Shown in pieces: positions 1-11,496 of a stretch of DNA of 64,000 bases. This stretch comes from Talinum fruticosum (lineage: Eukaryota > Streptophyta > Magnoliopsida > Caryophyllales > Talinaceae): positions 6,080,001 through 6,144,000 of the forward strand of contig JAITYX010000004.1 of NCBI GenBank assembly GCA_021018815.1. The letters are read 5' to 3'. Under the pieces are notes generated by a model. The model did no database searches. It had not been told where the DNA came from and saw only the letters and a list, made by a program, of their open reading frames with translations. Every line of letters begins with the position of its first letter. The stretch's first letter is position 1. The position numbers and the translations under genes were made by a program.

Positions 1-2080
1 GGTCTATGTGTCTATGGGGCACTTGAAAGAATGGATATTAATTGGATATATTTTTTTCCATCCGTTCGATCTAATTGCTTAATCTTAGTGTTGAGATATA
101 TACCTACACATTAAGCATATATTTTACTATTGAATTTCCATAAAAGAAAAATTTTTAGACCCTTTCTATTAGTTCAATTTAAACCAATTTATTAGTAGAA
201 GATATAATTAATGGTCTATTCATTTTAATATTAGTATATTTTTTTATTATTTTTAAATATTGCTTATTACTCGATTTTGCTAATTTCTTCAACTTCTAAA
301 AGACAGGAAAATTTGTATCAATAATGCCAATGTTATTTTATTATATGATATGTTATTTTTGCATATAAATATGAAGAGGAATTTTGAAAGTTATCAAGTG
401 AGCTAATTTGCCAGTTTTGATCACATCAAAAGCATGAAAATCTGAAGTGATTGGTGACATGTTAGATATGAGCACGAAAGAGTACCGGTGGGGGAAAAAA
501 TATCTACGAGCCATGAGTGCCCTTTTTCTTTTCTTCTTTTTTGGTAAAAAATCTAAGAGATTAGTGAAGATATTATGACACAATTTGATGAACAAAACAA
601 TTATAGAGTTAATTACCTTGTCAACATCATTATATGGAACACAGTGTATTCCACAATCAGAAGATGAAAAAGTTGCTGTATATGTTGTTTCTGATGTCAG
701 AAGAAGCATGCAAATGTAACTACACAAACTACAGCTTTCTATGCATCTAATATTTCGATTTCTGTCCCTCTCAAGCAGGAATTGATCAATGATCAACCAG
801 GTAAGAGGAAATTGGGCAGTTCATCCACTCACCCCCAAAAAAGGGAAAATAATAAGAGGCAAAAGGGAAATTAGGGCAAATGATAATAATAACTGACACT
901 GGATATTTTCAGACAGAAGTGAGAGATGGAATTGTTGGTGGTATTAATTAAATATAAATATGTTGTGGAGCAGCTTGGAAGAATATTAGGTTATTGGTTG
1001 TAATAAGGACATTGAGATTAAGGGTTCTAAATAATATCAAATTAGTTATAGAATGATGATTATGGGTTTGATATAAAAAAATAATGATTATGGGTTTAAT
1101 GATGTTTTATAGAAACTGTTCCAAGATTCATTTGGTGGTGGAGCTGCCTAATTATGACAAGGAAGTTGTAGAGCTAAACTGCTAAAATTAAGCAGAATCC
1201 TTGGCTTAGTTAGGGTTCAGCCAATTTGTTGTGGGATTGGTAACGCCAGTTGTTAAAGTTATTATATGTTACAAGTCGATTTTGTTATAGTTATCGAGTT
1301 GAAAAATAAAATATATATGTAACTTCTTGTTGTTCTATCTCATTTCTTCTTACTCCTTTTCAATTTCCGCTTCAATTTTTCACCCAAAAAACAAATTTTA
1401 TTCCTTTGGTTTTAGAGAAAGACTTGTAATTAATTTAACTTATTCACCACTTATAACCTTATATTCACCACTTATAAAGGCTCTCAAGATCTCGAGCAAT
1501 AAAACAACTCTCAGTGTTAATTTTTTATATGAGGTTCAAGAAGATCCAAATGTATATGCAGTCATACGTTTGCAAACTTCTCTACCAATAGAGAGCTCCC
1601 AACAAAACTAGAACTAAAATAATGTATGACGAACTTGTCTTTGGCATATGTTTTGAGGGTCTCAAATTACAACCAAGGCTCATAATTAGCTCGTAAGGGG
1701 CTCCATGGTAAGTAATTCTACGGCTAATGCGTATCACAAATGACTTTATTCAAAACTTATATTTTTTTCCCCACTTGTACTGTATTCTTCTTCAAGACTA
1801 AAGAGATGCGACGCGCATGATCTGATATGTGGCGGGGTACTGCTCGTACAATTTCATGTCTTGTCAGTCGGACAATCAAAGTAGGAGACAGATTTTAGCG
1901 GCAGCACCCAAGAAGAAGCCTCACAAATTAGATCTTTGTACTTGAGAAAACCACAATGGAAGCGATGCTATATCCACCAATTAAAGCAAGCTCCAGAACT
2001 TGTTACTTAATTCCAACAGAGAATAAAATAAAGTTGTGATATTGGCCCCTTCGAAGCATCTTTTGCCCCCATCCATTCCT
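1..2080. other. Intergenic, no supported gene
   Basis: AT-rich sequence upstream of the first heat-shock gene. Open frames occur on both strands (for example minus 353-796 and plus 1327-1611), but their products are low-complexity, match no family I recognise, and have no convincing splice or promoter context. I see no repeat, RNA gene or transposon here that I can support. Confidence 0.5.
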
Positions 2081-2087
2081 TATAAAT
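2081..2087 (+). promoter_or_regulatory. TATA box of small HSP copy A
   Basis: TATAAAT lies 152 bp upstream of the copy A start codon. The stretch before it contains TTC/GAA trimers (around 2050-2065), but I do not see a clean nGAAnnTTCnnGAAn heat-shock element. Confidence 0.5.
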
Positions 2088-2238
2088 GATCTGCGACTAC
2101 AACAATCAGTACATCACCTGAAATGTTTGTCATTTTTTGATATTGAGCTACACCGGCCAGCTAGCTCTGATAATTTAAAGGTTTTTTTTTTTTCATTCTT
2201 CAAATTGTTGTTGCATTGATTAGTAGAAAGAGAGAATC

Positions 2239-3103
2239 ATGGCAAGCAAGGCTTTGTCATGCCCAGCCTCATCTCTGGTAGCAAACAAGGCTGACAATTT
2301 CAACACTTTGTCATCTGGTTTTGTCCCACGCTCCATCAGCTTTCCATCTTCATCTCCTTCGTCGAAATCTCCTTCTTCAAAACCTAACTCCTTGGTTGTT
2401 AAAGCCCAAGATAGACAGGGGGAAGGTTCCCATTTCTACTCCCCCTACTCCTGGCTCAACTACAAGCCTGCCCTCATCGACTCCCCTCCTTACGGTAAGA
2501 TCGATGTCCCACCTCCCGTGTTTTCATGAACAATCGATTTGCATATAATCCCGATCAATTACAGAATGATCCACATCTGTTATAATATAAATCTATCACC
2601 GGCCCCATTAATGGATTTCTAAGTATGTGTCATATACACATTACATTCTAAATAGTTGTTCCCTCAAGTGATCCTAGCCAGCTTGATAGCTTATTTAGCC
2701 CCGGTTCTCAATGAGTGTCAATTCAAAGAGATGGTCTGATAAAATATATGTTTGTTTTTGTTGTGGTTCATTTGGAGGAACAGTGCGCACTCCATGGGGC
2801 CACTCAGTGACAGACAAAGAGATAGTGATGTCCTTCGACATGCCTGGAGTGGATGCATCAGAGCTGGAGGTGACAATTCTAGGGGACGAGCTCAACATCA
2901 TGTTCAAGGGGCCCAAGGACAAGGTGGATGCCTTGGGAAGGAAGATTACGGGGCTCTACGACACCAAGATTCAGTTGCCTCCTAACTGTGTGAGGGAGGA
3001 GGCAGTGGGCGAGTTCAGGAATGGAATCCTCTACGTGAGAATCCCAAGGATGAGCATCGACCGCACTGTGCCCATCTACGTCCCCGTCAGGGCCGTCGTC
3101 TAA
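2239..3103 (+). CDS. Small heat shock protein (HSP20), plastid type, copy A
   Basis: ATP-independent chaperone of the alpha-crystallin family that holds unfolding proteins under stress, probably in plastids. Exon 1 is 2239-2494, the intron 2495-2783 (GT-AG, phase 1) and exon 2 2784-3103, giving 191 aa. Residues 1-57 are a Ser-rich transit-like leader starting MASKAL and ending near LVVKAQ. A linker with FYSPYSWLNYKPALIDSPPY follows. Exon 2 is the alpha-crystallin domain, with FDMPGVDASELEV, YDTKIQLPPN and the C-terminal strand RNGILYVRIPR (G-I-L in place of the usual G-V-L). The protein ends in VPVRAVV. It is first of five tandem paralogs and is intact. Compared with Arabidopsis HSP21-like proteins (from memory, about 225 aa) it is short and lacks a Met-rich helix. 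The plastid location is inferred from the leader only. Confidence 0.85.
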
Positions 3104-4266
3104 GTTCAATTATGATCGATCATCGTGGTCGAGATTAGAGCTTAATCCATCCGCTTTGGGATCCTATTATACCTAAATAACAAGCTCTTGTGTGTGTCTA
3201 ATTAAGTTGTTAGCTAAGTACTTACGTTGCCTTAAGTATGTTTATTGTCTAGTGTAATTTGTATATGTATGTATGAAAGCATGCATGGACGGAAATACTT
3301 AATAAAGACTTATATATCTATATCACTATGATCGATAGGATATATGACTTTAAGAGTTATTAAATTAAATATATATCTCATAATCTACTATTCTATACTC
3401 TATATATGAAGGGGAGAGTAAAGTACTATAATACGGTATTTGAAAATACTATGAAAAACACCATTTGAGTTTCCAAGCATCACACTAGAAAATCCTACTT
3501 TTAAAAGTTGTGAATATTTGTATAGTCTACCAAGTTTTGTACTGTTGGTATCCAACTAATTAATTTTTAAAAATGTTCTCTTTGATCTTTTGTGATATGT
3601 AAATGTAAATCTTGGCAATTACTTTATTATTACATATTTTAATTATAAATTAAAAAAATATATCCTAAAAAGCATTTTATTATACATGTAATAATAGTAA
3701 TGGTTTCATATTTTGAATGAATATATTTTATGATAGAGTAATTAAAATTCAGAGGTAATACTTTAATGTCAAAAATTTAACATATCGAGTGTGGACCATC
3801 TTTTAGGGAAGAACAGAGTAAACCGGGAATTATGTCAGGGATCACGATATATTTTATGATAAAATCGTTAAAAAGTATGGATGATAATCGCCAATTTTAC
3901 AGCATGTCCCACAAAATCTATGGATTCCGTCGTGATTGCGATCCCTAAGCCTGTCGTTGACAAACTTTTATGAACCACTCAAAAATCCCTCAAATTATTT
4001 GAATATATAATTAATGATCATAATCCTCTATGGGGTCTCCCAGATTCACAATGGTCAGGCATTAATGTATTGTACATAGTAATGTTTACTCAACCTTGAT
4101 TCTCCAAAGTGATCTCATAAATACTATGTGATAGGTGTTTTAGATGATCAATTGAAAGGTTTTAAAAGGATTTGTTCAAAGTGTAGCTTAATACAATTTT
4201 ATAATGTAGCGGACATCTTATTATCGTAATAAATTACGTTCATTTTAGAATAACTTTTTGCACAAA

Positions 4267-4344
<78 letters not shown>

Positions 4345-5098
4345 TATGACTTTTAAAATGTAATGGATCATTATGATTATGTCGGAACACTTACAAAGAA
4401 TTGAAGGAAGGTCATTGAGAAATTGTAGAATATGTAAGCGAAACCTTATTTCTTGTACTACATACGGTCTCCCTTAGGGAAATTTGCTCCCGTAATCGTT
4501 CTTGGGAAGTTTTCAAATCTTACCCAGTTATTGGTACATGTAGATTCCTTGGTGGGAAACTTATCATATTGAATTTTTTTATAAAAATGACATATATATC
4601 ACTCGAATTTATCTCTTTTAATATCTTTATTGGTCTTTGGACGGGTTTATTTATGATCATTTTTAATATATTTTAAAATACTTTCATAGATTTAAGAAAT
4701 CTGGAGCACCACCCCACACAAAAATTTAAAAGAATGCATAATTACTTGAATTTTGAAAGCTCAAAGTGTTTGTGATATTCTTTCCTTGCAGTCCCCATGA
4801 ACTTTAGGGCATCATCATGATTCATGAGTACTCGTTGTCCATCATATGATATTCTAAACTCTCTCTCTTGGGTAACTCTTCTCCTCTTTTTCAAAAGGAA
4901 ATAGAAGATAAAAGAGTGATATATATATACAGTATTATTCATGAGCACAAAAATGTTGGAAGAAGCTCCTCCAGAAAGAAATTCCTGAATTAGAATGAGG
5001 TTCGTATATACAAAACCTCCATTTAAAGGAACCTCTGCGAATCAAAGCAAAGTGAAGAGCTTCCTCCAACAAATTAAGAAAAAAAAGGTGCGATTCGT
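3104..5098. other. Spacer between HSP copies A and B
   Basis: This is the longest spacer in the array. It holds the 3'UTR of copy A, AT-rich sequence and a long AT microsatellite. I see no other gene. Confidence 0.5.
4271..4342. repeat. (AT)36 microsatellite
   Basis: 72 bp of uninterrupted AT dinucleotide. It creates a spurious Tyr-Ile open frame on the minus strand. It is likely length-polymorphic and prone to assembly error. Confidence 0.95.
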
Positions 5099-5142
5099 AT
5101 GGCCCATGAGATTTTTTTGTTTCCATCGAGCATCTATAAATA
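5099..5142 (+). promoter_or_regulatory. Promoter of small HSP copy B
   Basis: TATAAATA at 5135-5142 lies 40 bp before the ATG. A GGCCCATG element at 5101-5108 resembles the half-site of the palindrome found at the same place in copy C. GAA/TTC-rich sequence at 4958-4995 looks like a degenerate heat-shock element, but its trimer spacing is not canonical. Confidence 0.5.
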
Positions 5143-5181
5143 AGGTGCAAAATTAAACAATCAGTTCATCTGAGAAAAATC

Positions 5182-6034
5182 ATGGCAAGCAAGGCATTGA
5201 CATGCTCAGCTTCATCCCTGTTGGCGAACAAATTTGTGAACTCCAGTTCGAATTTATCATCTGGGTTTGTTCCGCGCTCCATTAGCTTCCCATCTTCATC
5301 ACCTTCCTCGAAATCTCCCTCTTCAAAGCCTAACTCCCTGGTTGTCAAAGCCCAAGATAGACAGGGGAAGGTGCCCATTTCTACTCCCCTATTCCTGGCT
5401 CAACTTCAAGCCTGCCCTCATTGACTCCCCTCCTTACGGTAAGATCGATGGCTCACATCCCAATGATCCATCTGTAGTCTTGACCAATTATAGAATGATG
5501 ACCATATACATAATTACTAGAATCAATCCTGTTTTGTTGATTTCTGACATGTCTTTGTAGAATGCTTAAGGCGTAGGCACACACACACACACAGACATAT
5601 ATATATATATATTCTCGTTCTCAATGGACCTGAGTGAGAGTCTCAAGTAAGGTATATGGACTGACTAATCAAATGTATATGTTTTTAATTTGTTGGGTTG
5701 ATTTGGACAAACAGTTCGCACTCCATGGGGCCACTCAGTGACGGAGAAAGAGATAGTGATGTCCTTCGACATGCCTGGAGTGGATGCATCGGAGCTGGAG
5801 GTGACGATTCTGGGAGACGAGCTGAACATAATGTTCAAGGGGCCAAAGGACAAGATGGATGCCTTGGGAAGGAAGATCACGGGGCTCTACGACACCAGGA
5901 TTCAGTTGCCTCCTAACTGTGTGAGGGAGAAGGCGGAGGCCGAGTTCAGGAATGGAATCCTCTACGTTAGAATCCCAAGGATGACCTACGACCGCACTGT
6001 GCCCTTCTATGTCCCTGTTAGAGCAGTTAATTAA
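5182..6034 (+). CDS. Small heat shock protein (HSP20), copy B, exon 1 frame broken
   Basis: Paralog of copy A. Exon 1 is 5182-5438, intron 5439-5714, exon 2 5715-6034. Exon 2 is intact and nearly identical to copy A over the alpha-crystallin domain, ending VPFYVPVRAVN. Exon 1 starts MASKALTCSA and reads as a leader to AQDRQG, then leaves frame. Copy A has five G and five C where this copy has four G (5364-5367) and four C (5386-5389). One extra base at each run restores the copy A reading through SWLNFKPALIDSPPY and the phase-1 splice junction. As read, the frame stops at 5424. The two changes could be sequencing errors or genuine mutations; the intact exon 2 and splice sites favour error. 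If functional, its role is that of copy A. Confidence 0.75.
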
Positions 6035-6361
6035 TTGAGTTACGTTCACGATCACAATCTAATTTAGAGCTTAATCTGCCTTGATATACTACGTAAATAA
6101 TCAGCTCTTGTGTACGTGTGTCAAATTATATATTAGCAAAGTTTCTTAATTAAGATATATATGTGTGTACGGGTATACCGTTAAGTGTAAATTCATGCAT
6201 TATGAAAGCATGGATGGAGGAAAACTATAATAAAGCTTTTATCATTGTTACTTGAATTTATGCCTTTGCCTCAGTTTATTATGGACATTGCTCCCCCCCA
6301 TATTCAAACCTGGGGAGTGGGTGGAGGGTAGAGCCAATGGCATCACGCCACTGGCCTTCTC

Positions 6362-6398
<37 letters not shown>

Positions 6399-7209
6399 CA
6401 TAATTACATATTGAGCTTCTTCCAAAACAAAATTGCGCAAACTATGTGTTATTCCTTCCTTACAACACTCCTAAAAACTCAAGGGATTGACTATTATTTT
6501 GTAATGTCATGTCTCTTTTGGATAGAGCCTGGTGGGGCTGTAGCATCCTGCGGTGCAAAAGCTTGTCTTTATTTTGTGTTGATAGACTATTGGGCTTCTA
6601 ATTTACATCTTTTCCCCGTACCAGTTGTTGTCTACATGGTTTTCCTACCAGTTGTTACCTACACGGTTTCTCTGAGATAAGAGTCCAGTAAATTGACCTG
6701 CTTATCATTCAAAAAAATATCCCCTTTGAAGCCATGGAGATGAGTTACTTAGAATAATTTTAAATGTCGACGAAAGAAGTTCTGAATAATCACAAGTCTT
6801 TTCAGCATGACAGCTTAAGTATGAAGTTCTTAAGAGTGACCTTCCTGAAAAGGATGACCCATAACCATAATTGAGGTGATATAAGTAGTGGTATACAATA
6901 AGTATTACTCGGCGTACAAATGTACATACTGTTAAGAAATCTTTCCTTTGTAATTAAAGAATATAAAAGACTAGAGATTAATTAATATAGTGAGGTACAC
7001 CAGGTTATGCTTTAATTGCTACTACATGATAAAAAGTGAGACTTGACCAACAACCTTAGAAGAGACTCCTCAGAAAGAGCTAACAGAACAGGAAAAATTC
7101 TTAAGTTACAGTTTGAATAATTTAACTCTAAAGCTTCAGAAGAACCGATGCTATAAAATCAAAGCAAAGCCAAGAGCTTCTTTCAACAGGGAATTAAACA
7201 AAGGAGGAC
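6035..7209. other. Spacer between HSP copies B and C
   Basis: Holds the copy B 3'UTR and an AT microsatellite at 6365-6393. The open frame across 6252-6680 runs through that microsatellite, and I do not accept it as a gene. Nothing else supported. Confidence 0.5.
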
Positions 7210-7259
7210 ATCCCATGGGCCATGGGATCATCTTTTCACCCCAACGAATTATATATAAG
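7210..7259 (+). promoter_or_regulatory. 19-bp palindrome and TATA box of small HSP copy C
   Basis: A perfect inverted repeat has 9-bp arms ATCCCATGG (7210-7218) and CCATGGGAT (7220-7228) around a single G. It is followed 23 bp later by TATATAAG (7252-7259). One arm contains GGCCCATG when read on the minus strand, as in the copy B promoter. Confidence 0.55.
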
Positions 7260-7330
7260 CTGCAACCAATACATAACAAATGAATCACCTGAAGTATTTT
7301 TAGTATTGAGTTACACTTAAAAAAAAAATC

Positions 7331-8053
7331 ATGACAAGCAAGGCTTTGACATGCTCAGCTTCATCCCTGGTTGCAAGCAAAACAGCGAACCCGGCTTTGT
7401 CATCTGGGTTTGTCCCGTGCTCTGTTAGCTTTTTATCTTCATCATCACCTTCATCAAAATCTCCTTCTGCCAAACCAAATTCCCTGGTCGTCAAAGCCCA
7501 AGCTAATGAAAATTCTCATTTCTACCTTCCCTATTCCTGGCTCCACTACAAGCCCGCCCTCATTGATTCCCCTCCTTACTGTAAGATTCTTCATACATAA
7601 TTAAACCCACCTGTTCTCTGCAAATTATGTTTTGAGAATAAATTTAGTTTAACCAAAAATAAGACATGCATATATATCCTGATGAATCTTTTGTTTTCTT
7701 TCCTGTATATGTATAACTTGATTTGACAAACAGTACGTACTCCATGGGGCCACTCTATGACGGAGAAAGAGATAGTGATGTCCTTCGACATGCCAGGTGT
7801 GGATGCATCGGAGCTAGAGGTAATGATTCTAGGGGACGAGCTGAACATAATATTCAAGGGGCCAAAAGACAAGATGGATGCCTTGGGAAGGAAGATCACG
7901 GGGCTCTATGACACCAAGATTCAGTTGCCTCCTAACTGTGTGAGGGAGAAGGCCGAGGCTGAGTTCAGGAATGGAATTTTGTATGTCAGAATCCCTAGGA
8001 TGTCTATTGACCGCAGTGTTCCCATCTACGTCCCTGTCAGAGCAGTCATTTGA
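7331..8053 (+). CDS. Small heat shock protein (HSP20), plastid type, copy C
   Basis: Third paralog and intact. Exon 1 is 7331-7580, intron 7581-7733 (GT-AG, phase 1), exon 2 7734-8053, giving 189 aa. The leader begins MTSKALTC, is Ser/Pro-rich and ends LVVKAQ. The linker keeps FYLPYSWLHYKPALIDSPPY. The alpha-crystallin domain carries FDMPGVDASELEVMILGDEL, YDTKIQLPPN and RNGILYVRIPR, ending VPVRAVI. It differs from copy A mostly in the leader and is near-identical in exon 2. The second residue is Thr where the other four copies have Ala. Confidence 0.87.
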
Positions 8054-9326
8054 TTGAGTTGCACGAGTTCATGGATGATCATAGTCGCTAAATGGGAGCT
8101 CATAATACTGCTTAAATAAGAAGCTCTTGTCTGTGTCAAGTTATTCTAAGTATAATTATCTCAAGATATATATGTTTGTGTCTTTGAGTTTGTACGTTTC
8201 ATGCATGCATTACGAAATATTTATGGAGGAAGAGGATTATAAAGATTTATATTTTGAATTTATGGGTTTGCTTTGAGATTTATTATTGACCCTCTTGTGA
8301 ATCAATTTTAACCGTGAAAACCAAAAATTAACTATTCCGCAATCTTTTGTTCATCATCCGTAAGCATGAAGCTCAGATTGGTTTTCATGGTTATATCCAC
8401 GAGAAACACCCCCCCGCGCAACCCCCAAGAACCAATCCTCCATATTATTGGATTTTCACAAGTGATGATTAGTGAAGGGGTAACTATGCTTATATTTGGA
8501 TCTTCAATCCAAGACCCTACATACTAACTGTTGTTACAGATTTACCTCTTAACTGATATAATTGAAATATGTAACTGTCAAGAAAATTGTCAGACGAAAT
8601 TATTTTATGGTCGTTTGTGACAACTAAAATAAATATATGCATGACTAGATAGTGCTTGATGTTGTAAGCTTTTAATTATATAATGGACAAAACATAGTTT
8701 AGATATCAGGAATTTATGACAATGCTGATATATCTATAGACAAGGCAATCGTACTACCACTACATGTAATATTGTACTTATAAATTTAACTTACGAATTC
8801 ATAAACTAACATAGTTGTCTCAAGAAGTAAAGTCTCTAAAAATTGTTGTCAAATACTTAAGTTTGAATCCCACCTGAATAAAATGGTGAAAGATCGATTC
8901 CCTATAACTAATTAAGTTACAGCATTGTTAGGTAATGACTTGGTGAAATGCCCAAGGAAATTACTTTACGGACTTGTAATTCCTTTACTCAACATCCAAA
9001 ATCAGACAACAGAGAAGAAAAAGCGAAAGAGGATGATGAATGTATGTCCTTAATTAAAAAGAAACCTAAGGATAGTGAATTAAAGAGAGATTAATGATGC
9101 AAAAAGTGACACCCAAATCCTTAATTAACAGATTTAGACATTCAGTATCTAAGAAAGCCCACGATGCAAGCGATTCCAGTATAACAAAGCAAAGAAACCA
9201 GATTTCCCCGGTCAAAAAAGACACTCAACACAGAATCAAATCCAACAAAAAATTATTATCAGACCTCACACTTCTCTTCTCTCTCTCTCTCTCCCCTCCC
9301 CTCTCACTCACCCTCAGTTCCTCCTG
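8054..9326. other. Spacer between HSP copies C and D, duplicated flank
   Basis: The sequence downstream of copy C (about 8270-8790) resembles that downstream of copy D (about 10290-10680), including the phrase TGATATATCTAT near 8730 and 10618. The duplication unit therefore included 3' flank. A short stretch near 8815-8920 containing GTTTGAATCCC looks like a decayed pol III B-box (SINE-like). No gene seen. Confidence 0.5.
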
Positions 9327-9334
9327 TATTTAAG
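9327..9334 (+). promoter_or_regulatory. TATA box of small HSP copy D
   Basis: TATTTAAG, preceded by a CT-rich tract (about 9267-9305), lies 113 bp upstream of the ATG. The whole upstream region from about 9000 aligns by eye with that of copy E. Confidence 0.5.
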
Positions 9335-9446
9335 TTGCCATCAGTATTCAGTAAACATATCACTTGCAATTGCATTGTTTCTTGACTGGGTGTTAATTAG
9401 GGCTTAATTTTTTTGTAATACTAATTATTAGCACACATTTAAGAAA

Positions 9447-10141
9447 ATGGCAAGCAAGGCATTGGCATGCTCTGCTGCATCTGTGATGCCAAACAAGGCC
9501 TCACTGAGCCCGGCCTCACTGGGCTCTGCCCCTCGTTCTGTCCTTTTCCGTTCTCCACTCCGAACTCCTTCCTCAGCTTCAAAGGCTTCACTGACAGTCC
9601 GGGCCCAGCAGTATGGAGGTGAGCCGTTTAGCACGAGACCCCACCACCAAGGAGTTCAGCCTTTCTCCTCTCAGCAAGGAGCTCAATCATTCTCTTCTCC
9701 AACTCAGGGTCTAGGTAATTCTCTCACTCTCCCCCCAACCTCTCTCTGAGTGGCAACTCCTATAAACAGTTCTCCTATAAGCCACATAACTTTAGGTATA
9801 CACATATTAAACCTTGGTTATATGACAATATTTTGGGTGTGAAATTTGCAGTGCACACTCCATGGTACACAACAGAGGATGAGACAGCGATCAAGATGAG
9901 GATCGACATGCCAGGACTGTCAGTCGAGGACTTGGACGTGAAGGTGGAGGGAAACATGCTGGTAATCAAGGACTTGGGGAGGCAGCTATTCAGCCCCTAC
10001 GACACCAAGATTCAGCTCCCACCTGACTGTGTCAAGGAAAGGGTCGAGGCCGTCCTCAAGAATGGGGTTCTCCATGTCTCCGTCCCCAAGAAGCTCCCAC
10101 CATCATATGTCCATGTCCCTGTCAGGACCTCTCCTTATTAA
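9447..10141 (+). CDS. Small heat shock protein (HSP20), subtype 2, copy D
   Basis: Exon 1 is 9447-9714, intron 9715-9851 (GT-AG, phase 1), exon 2 9852-10141, giving 185 aa. The leader starts MASKALACSAASVMPNKASL and ends near residue 53 (TVRAQ). Residues 53-90 form a Gln/Pro/Phe/Ser-rich linker of imperfect repeats (QQYGGEPFSTRP, QGVQPFSS, QQGAQSFSS). The alpha-crystallin domain has MRIDMPGLSVEDLDVKVEG, SPYDTKIQLPPDC and KNGVLHVSVPK with the classical G-V-L. Only about seven residues (DLGRQLF) separate MLVIK from SPYDTK. It shares the intron position and MASKAL start with copies A-C, so is clearly related, but is a distinct subtype. Intact. Plastid location is inferred from the leader. Confidence 0.85.
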
Positions 10142-11333
10142 CCAGCTCCTACTATTACATGATATCCATTTCTATATGAATCGTCTCCAAACTTTGTGTT
10201 TCTGGGACACTCGATACTATGCATTATCAGAGAACGCATGGAGGGTGGATTTGTATAATAAACATTTATCATTAATGTCTATCCATTTATGGCTTTGCTT
10301 CATTTTTATTGTTAAAAACCTTGTGAATCAATTCTTCGATCCGAACTATCTACCTTTCATGGCAATTAGCCCTCAATTAGATGAAAAAATGTTTCAAATA
10401 GGTTTAATTCGTCGTGAGTCTTTTGAAATCGGTCACTAATTCCAATTAACTTCGATTAGCTGATACATAAGTAAATCATTTGAAATATGTAAATGTGAAG
10501 GACATTGTCACAAAAAATTGTTTTTGTGGTCTTTCCAGATAGCCAAAAATAAATATGACTTAGAAGAACTTAAAAATGGCCAAAACATATCCTACATATC
10601 AAGAGTTATAATAATATTGATATATCTATGGACAAGGCATACATATTACCATTATATATACTTTATCAATTAACTTTTGACATATGTTTTTACCGGAGTC
10701 AAATGACTATTGGTTTCTCATCATAAACTCTTTACATTCACAAGATTTGAACTCGAGAACTTGTTGGTAAATTATTTTCCTTAATACTCTTGACTTCTTG
10801 CCTTCACTATCAAAGGCTACTTAGTTTTTCCACTTGAAAACCTCGCTTACATATAATGCCAATCAATTACTACTCGGCACTGTTATTCAAAGTTGAATTT
10901 GCTAAATATTATGTCAATTACCCTGAAATAGAGAAAGACCAATTCCTCAGAACGAAGCTATTAGCATTGATACGTTACGCCTTGCTGAAATGCCCAAAAG
11001 AAACACCGGCAACTCTTGAAGTATTTTCTTTACTCAACACCCAAAACCAGACAAAAAGAAAAGAAAAGGTGAGAGGCTGCTGAACTTATGTCCAGGCATG
11101 AAGCCTCAAGTACCACGAAGTAAATTAGAGAGAGAGAGAGAGAGAGAGTAATTATGCAAAAAGTGACGCCCAAATGCTTGATTAAACAGGTTCAGACATT
11201 CAGTATCTTAGAAAGCCCACAGCTCAAGCGATGCCAATATAACAAAGCAAAGAAAACAGACTTCTCCGGGTAAACAAAAAAAATCACCCAACACACAGAA
11301 TCAAATCAAGAAAAAGTGATTATCAGGACACGA
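10142..11333. other. Spacer between HSP copies D and E
   Basis: Duplicated flank sequence. The last ~470 bp resemble 9000-9446. There is a GA microsatellite at about 11130-11149. The open frames here are not conserved between the two copies of the flank and are not accepted as genes. Confidence 0.5.
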
Positions 11334-11334
11334 C

Positions 11335-11372
<38 letters not shown>

Positions 11373-11391
11373 TCAGTTCCTGCTATAAATA
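11334..11391 (+). promoter_or_regulatory. CT/CA microsatellite and TATA box of small HSP copy E
   Basis: (CT)n then (CA)n runs across 11334-11372 and is followed by TATAAATA at 11384-11391, 106 bp before the ATG. Copy D has a shorter CT tract at the same place, so the repeat has expanded in one duplicate. Confidence 0.5.
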
Positions 11392-11496
11392 AGCTGCCAT
11401 CAATGTTCAGCAAACATCACTTGCAATTACATTCATTCTTGTGTTTTGATTAACGCTAATTCTTTTTGTGATACAAATTATTAGCACATTAAGAAA

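Noticed and set aside
353..796. Minus-strand open frame of 147 codons
   Set aside because: No family resemblance, a low-complexity Lys run, no promoter or splice context. It could be chance in AT-rich DNA.
4199..4390. Minus-strand open frame of 63 codons
   Set aside because: It is a translation of the (AT)36 microsatellite (alternating Tyr-Ile).
4958..4995. Heat-shock element upstream of HSP copy B
   Set aside because: GAA and TTC trimers are frequent, but spacing does not fit nGAAnnTTCnnGAAn. I cannot support a true element.
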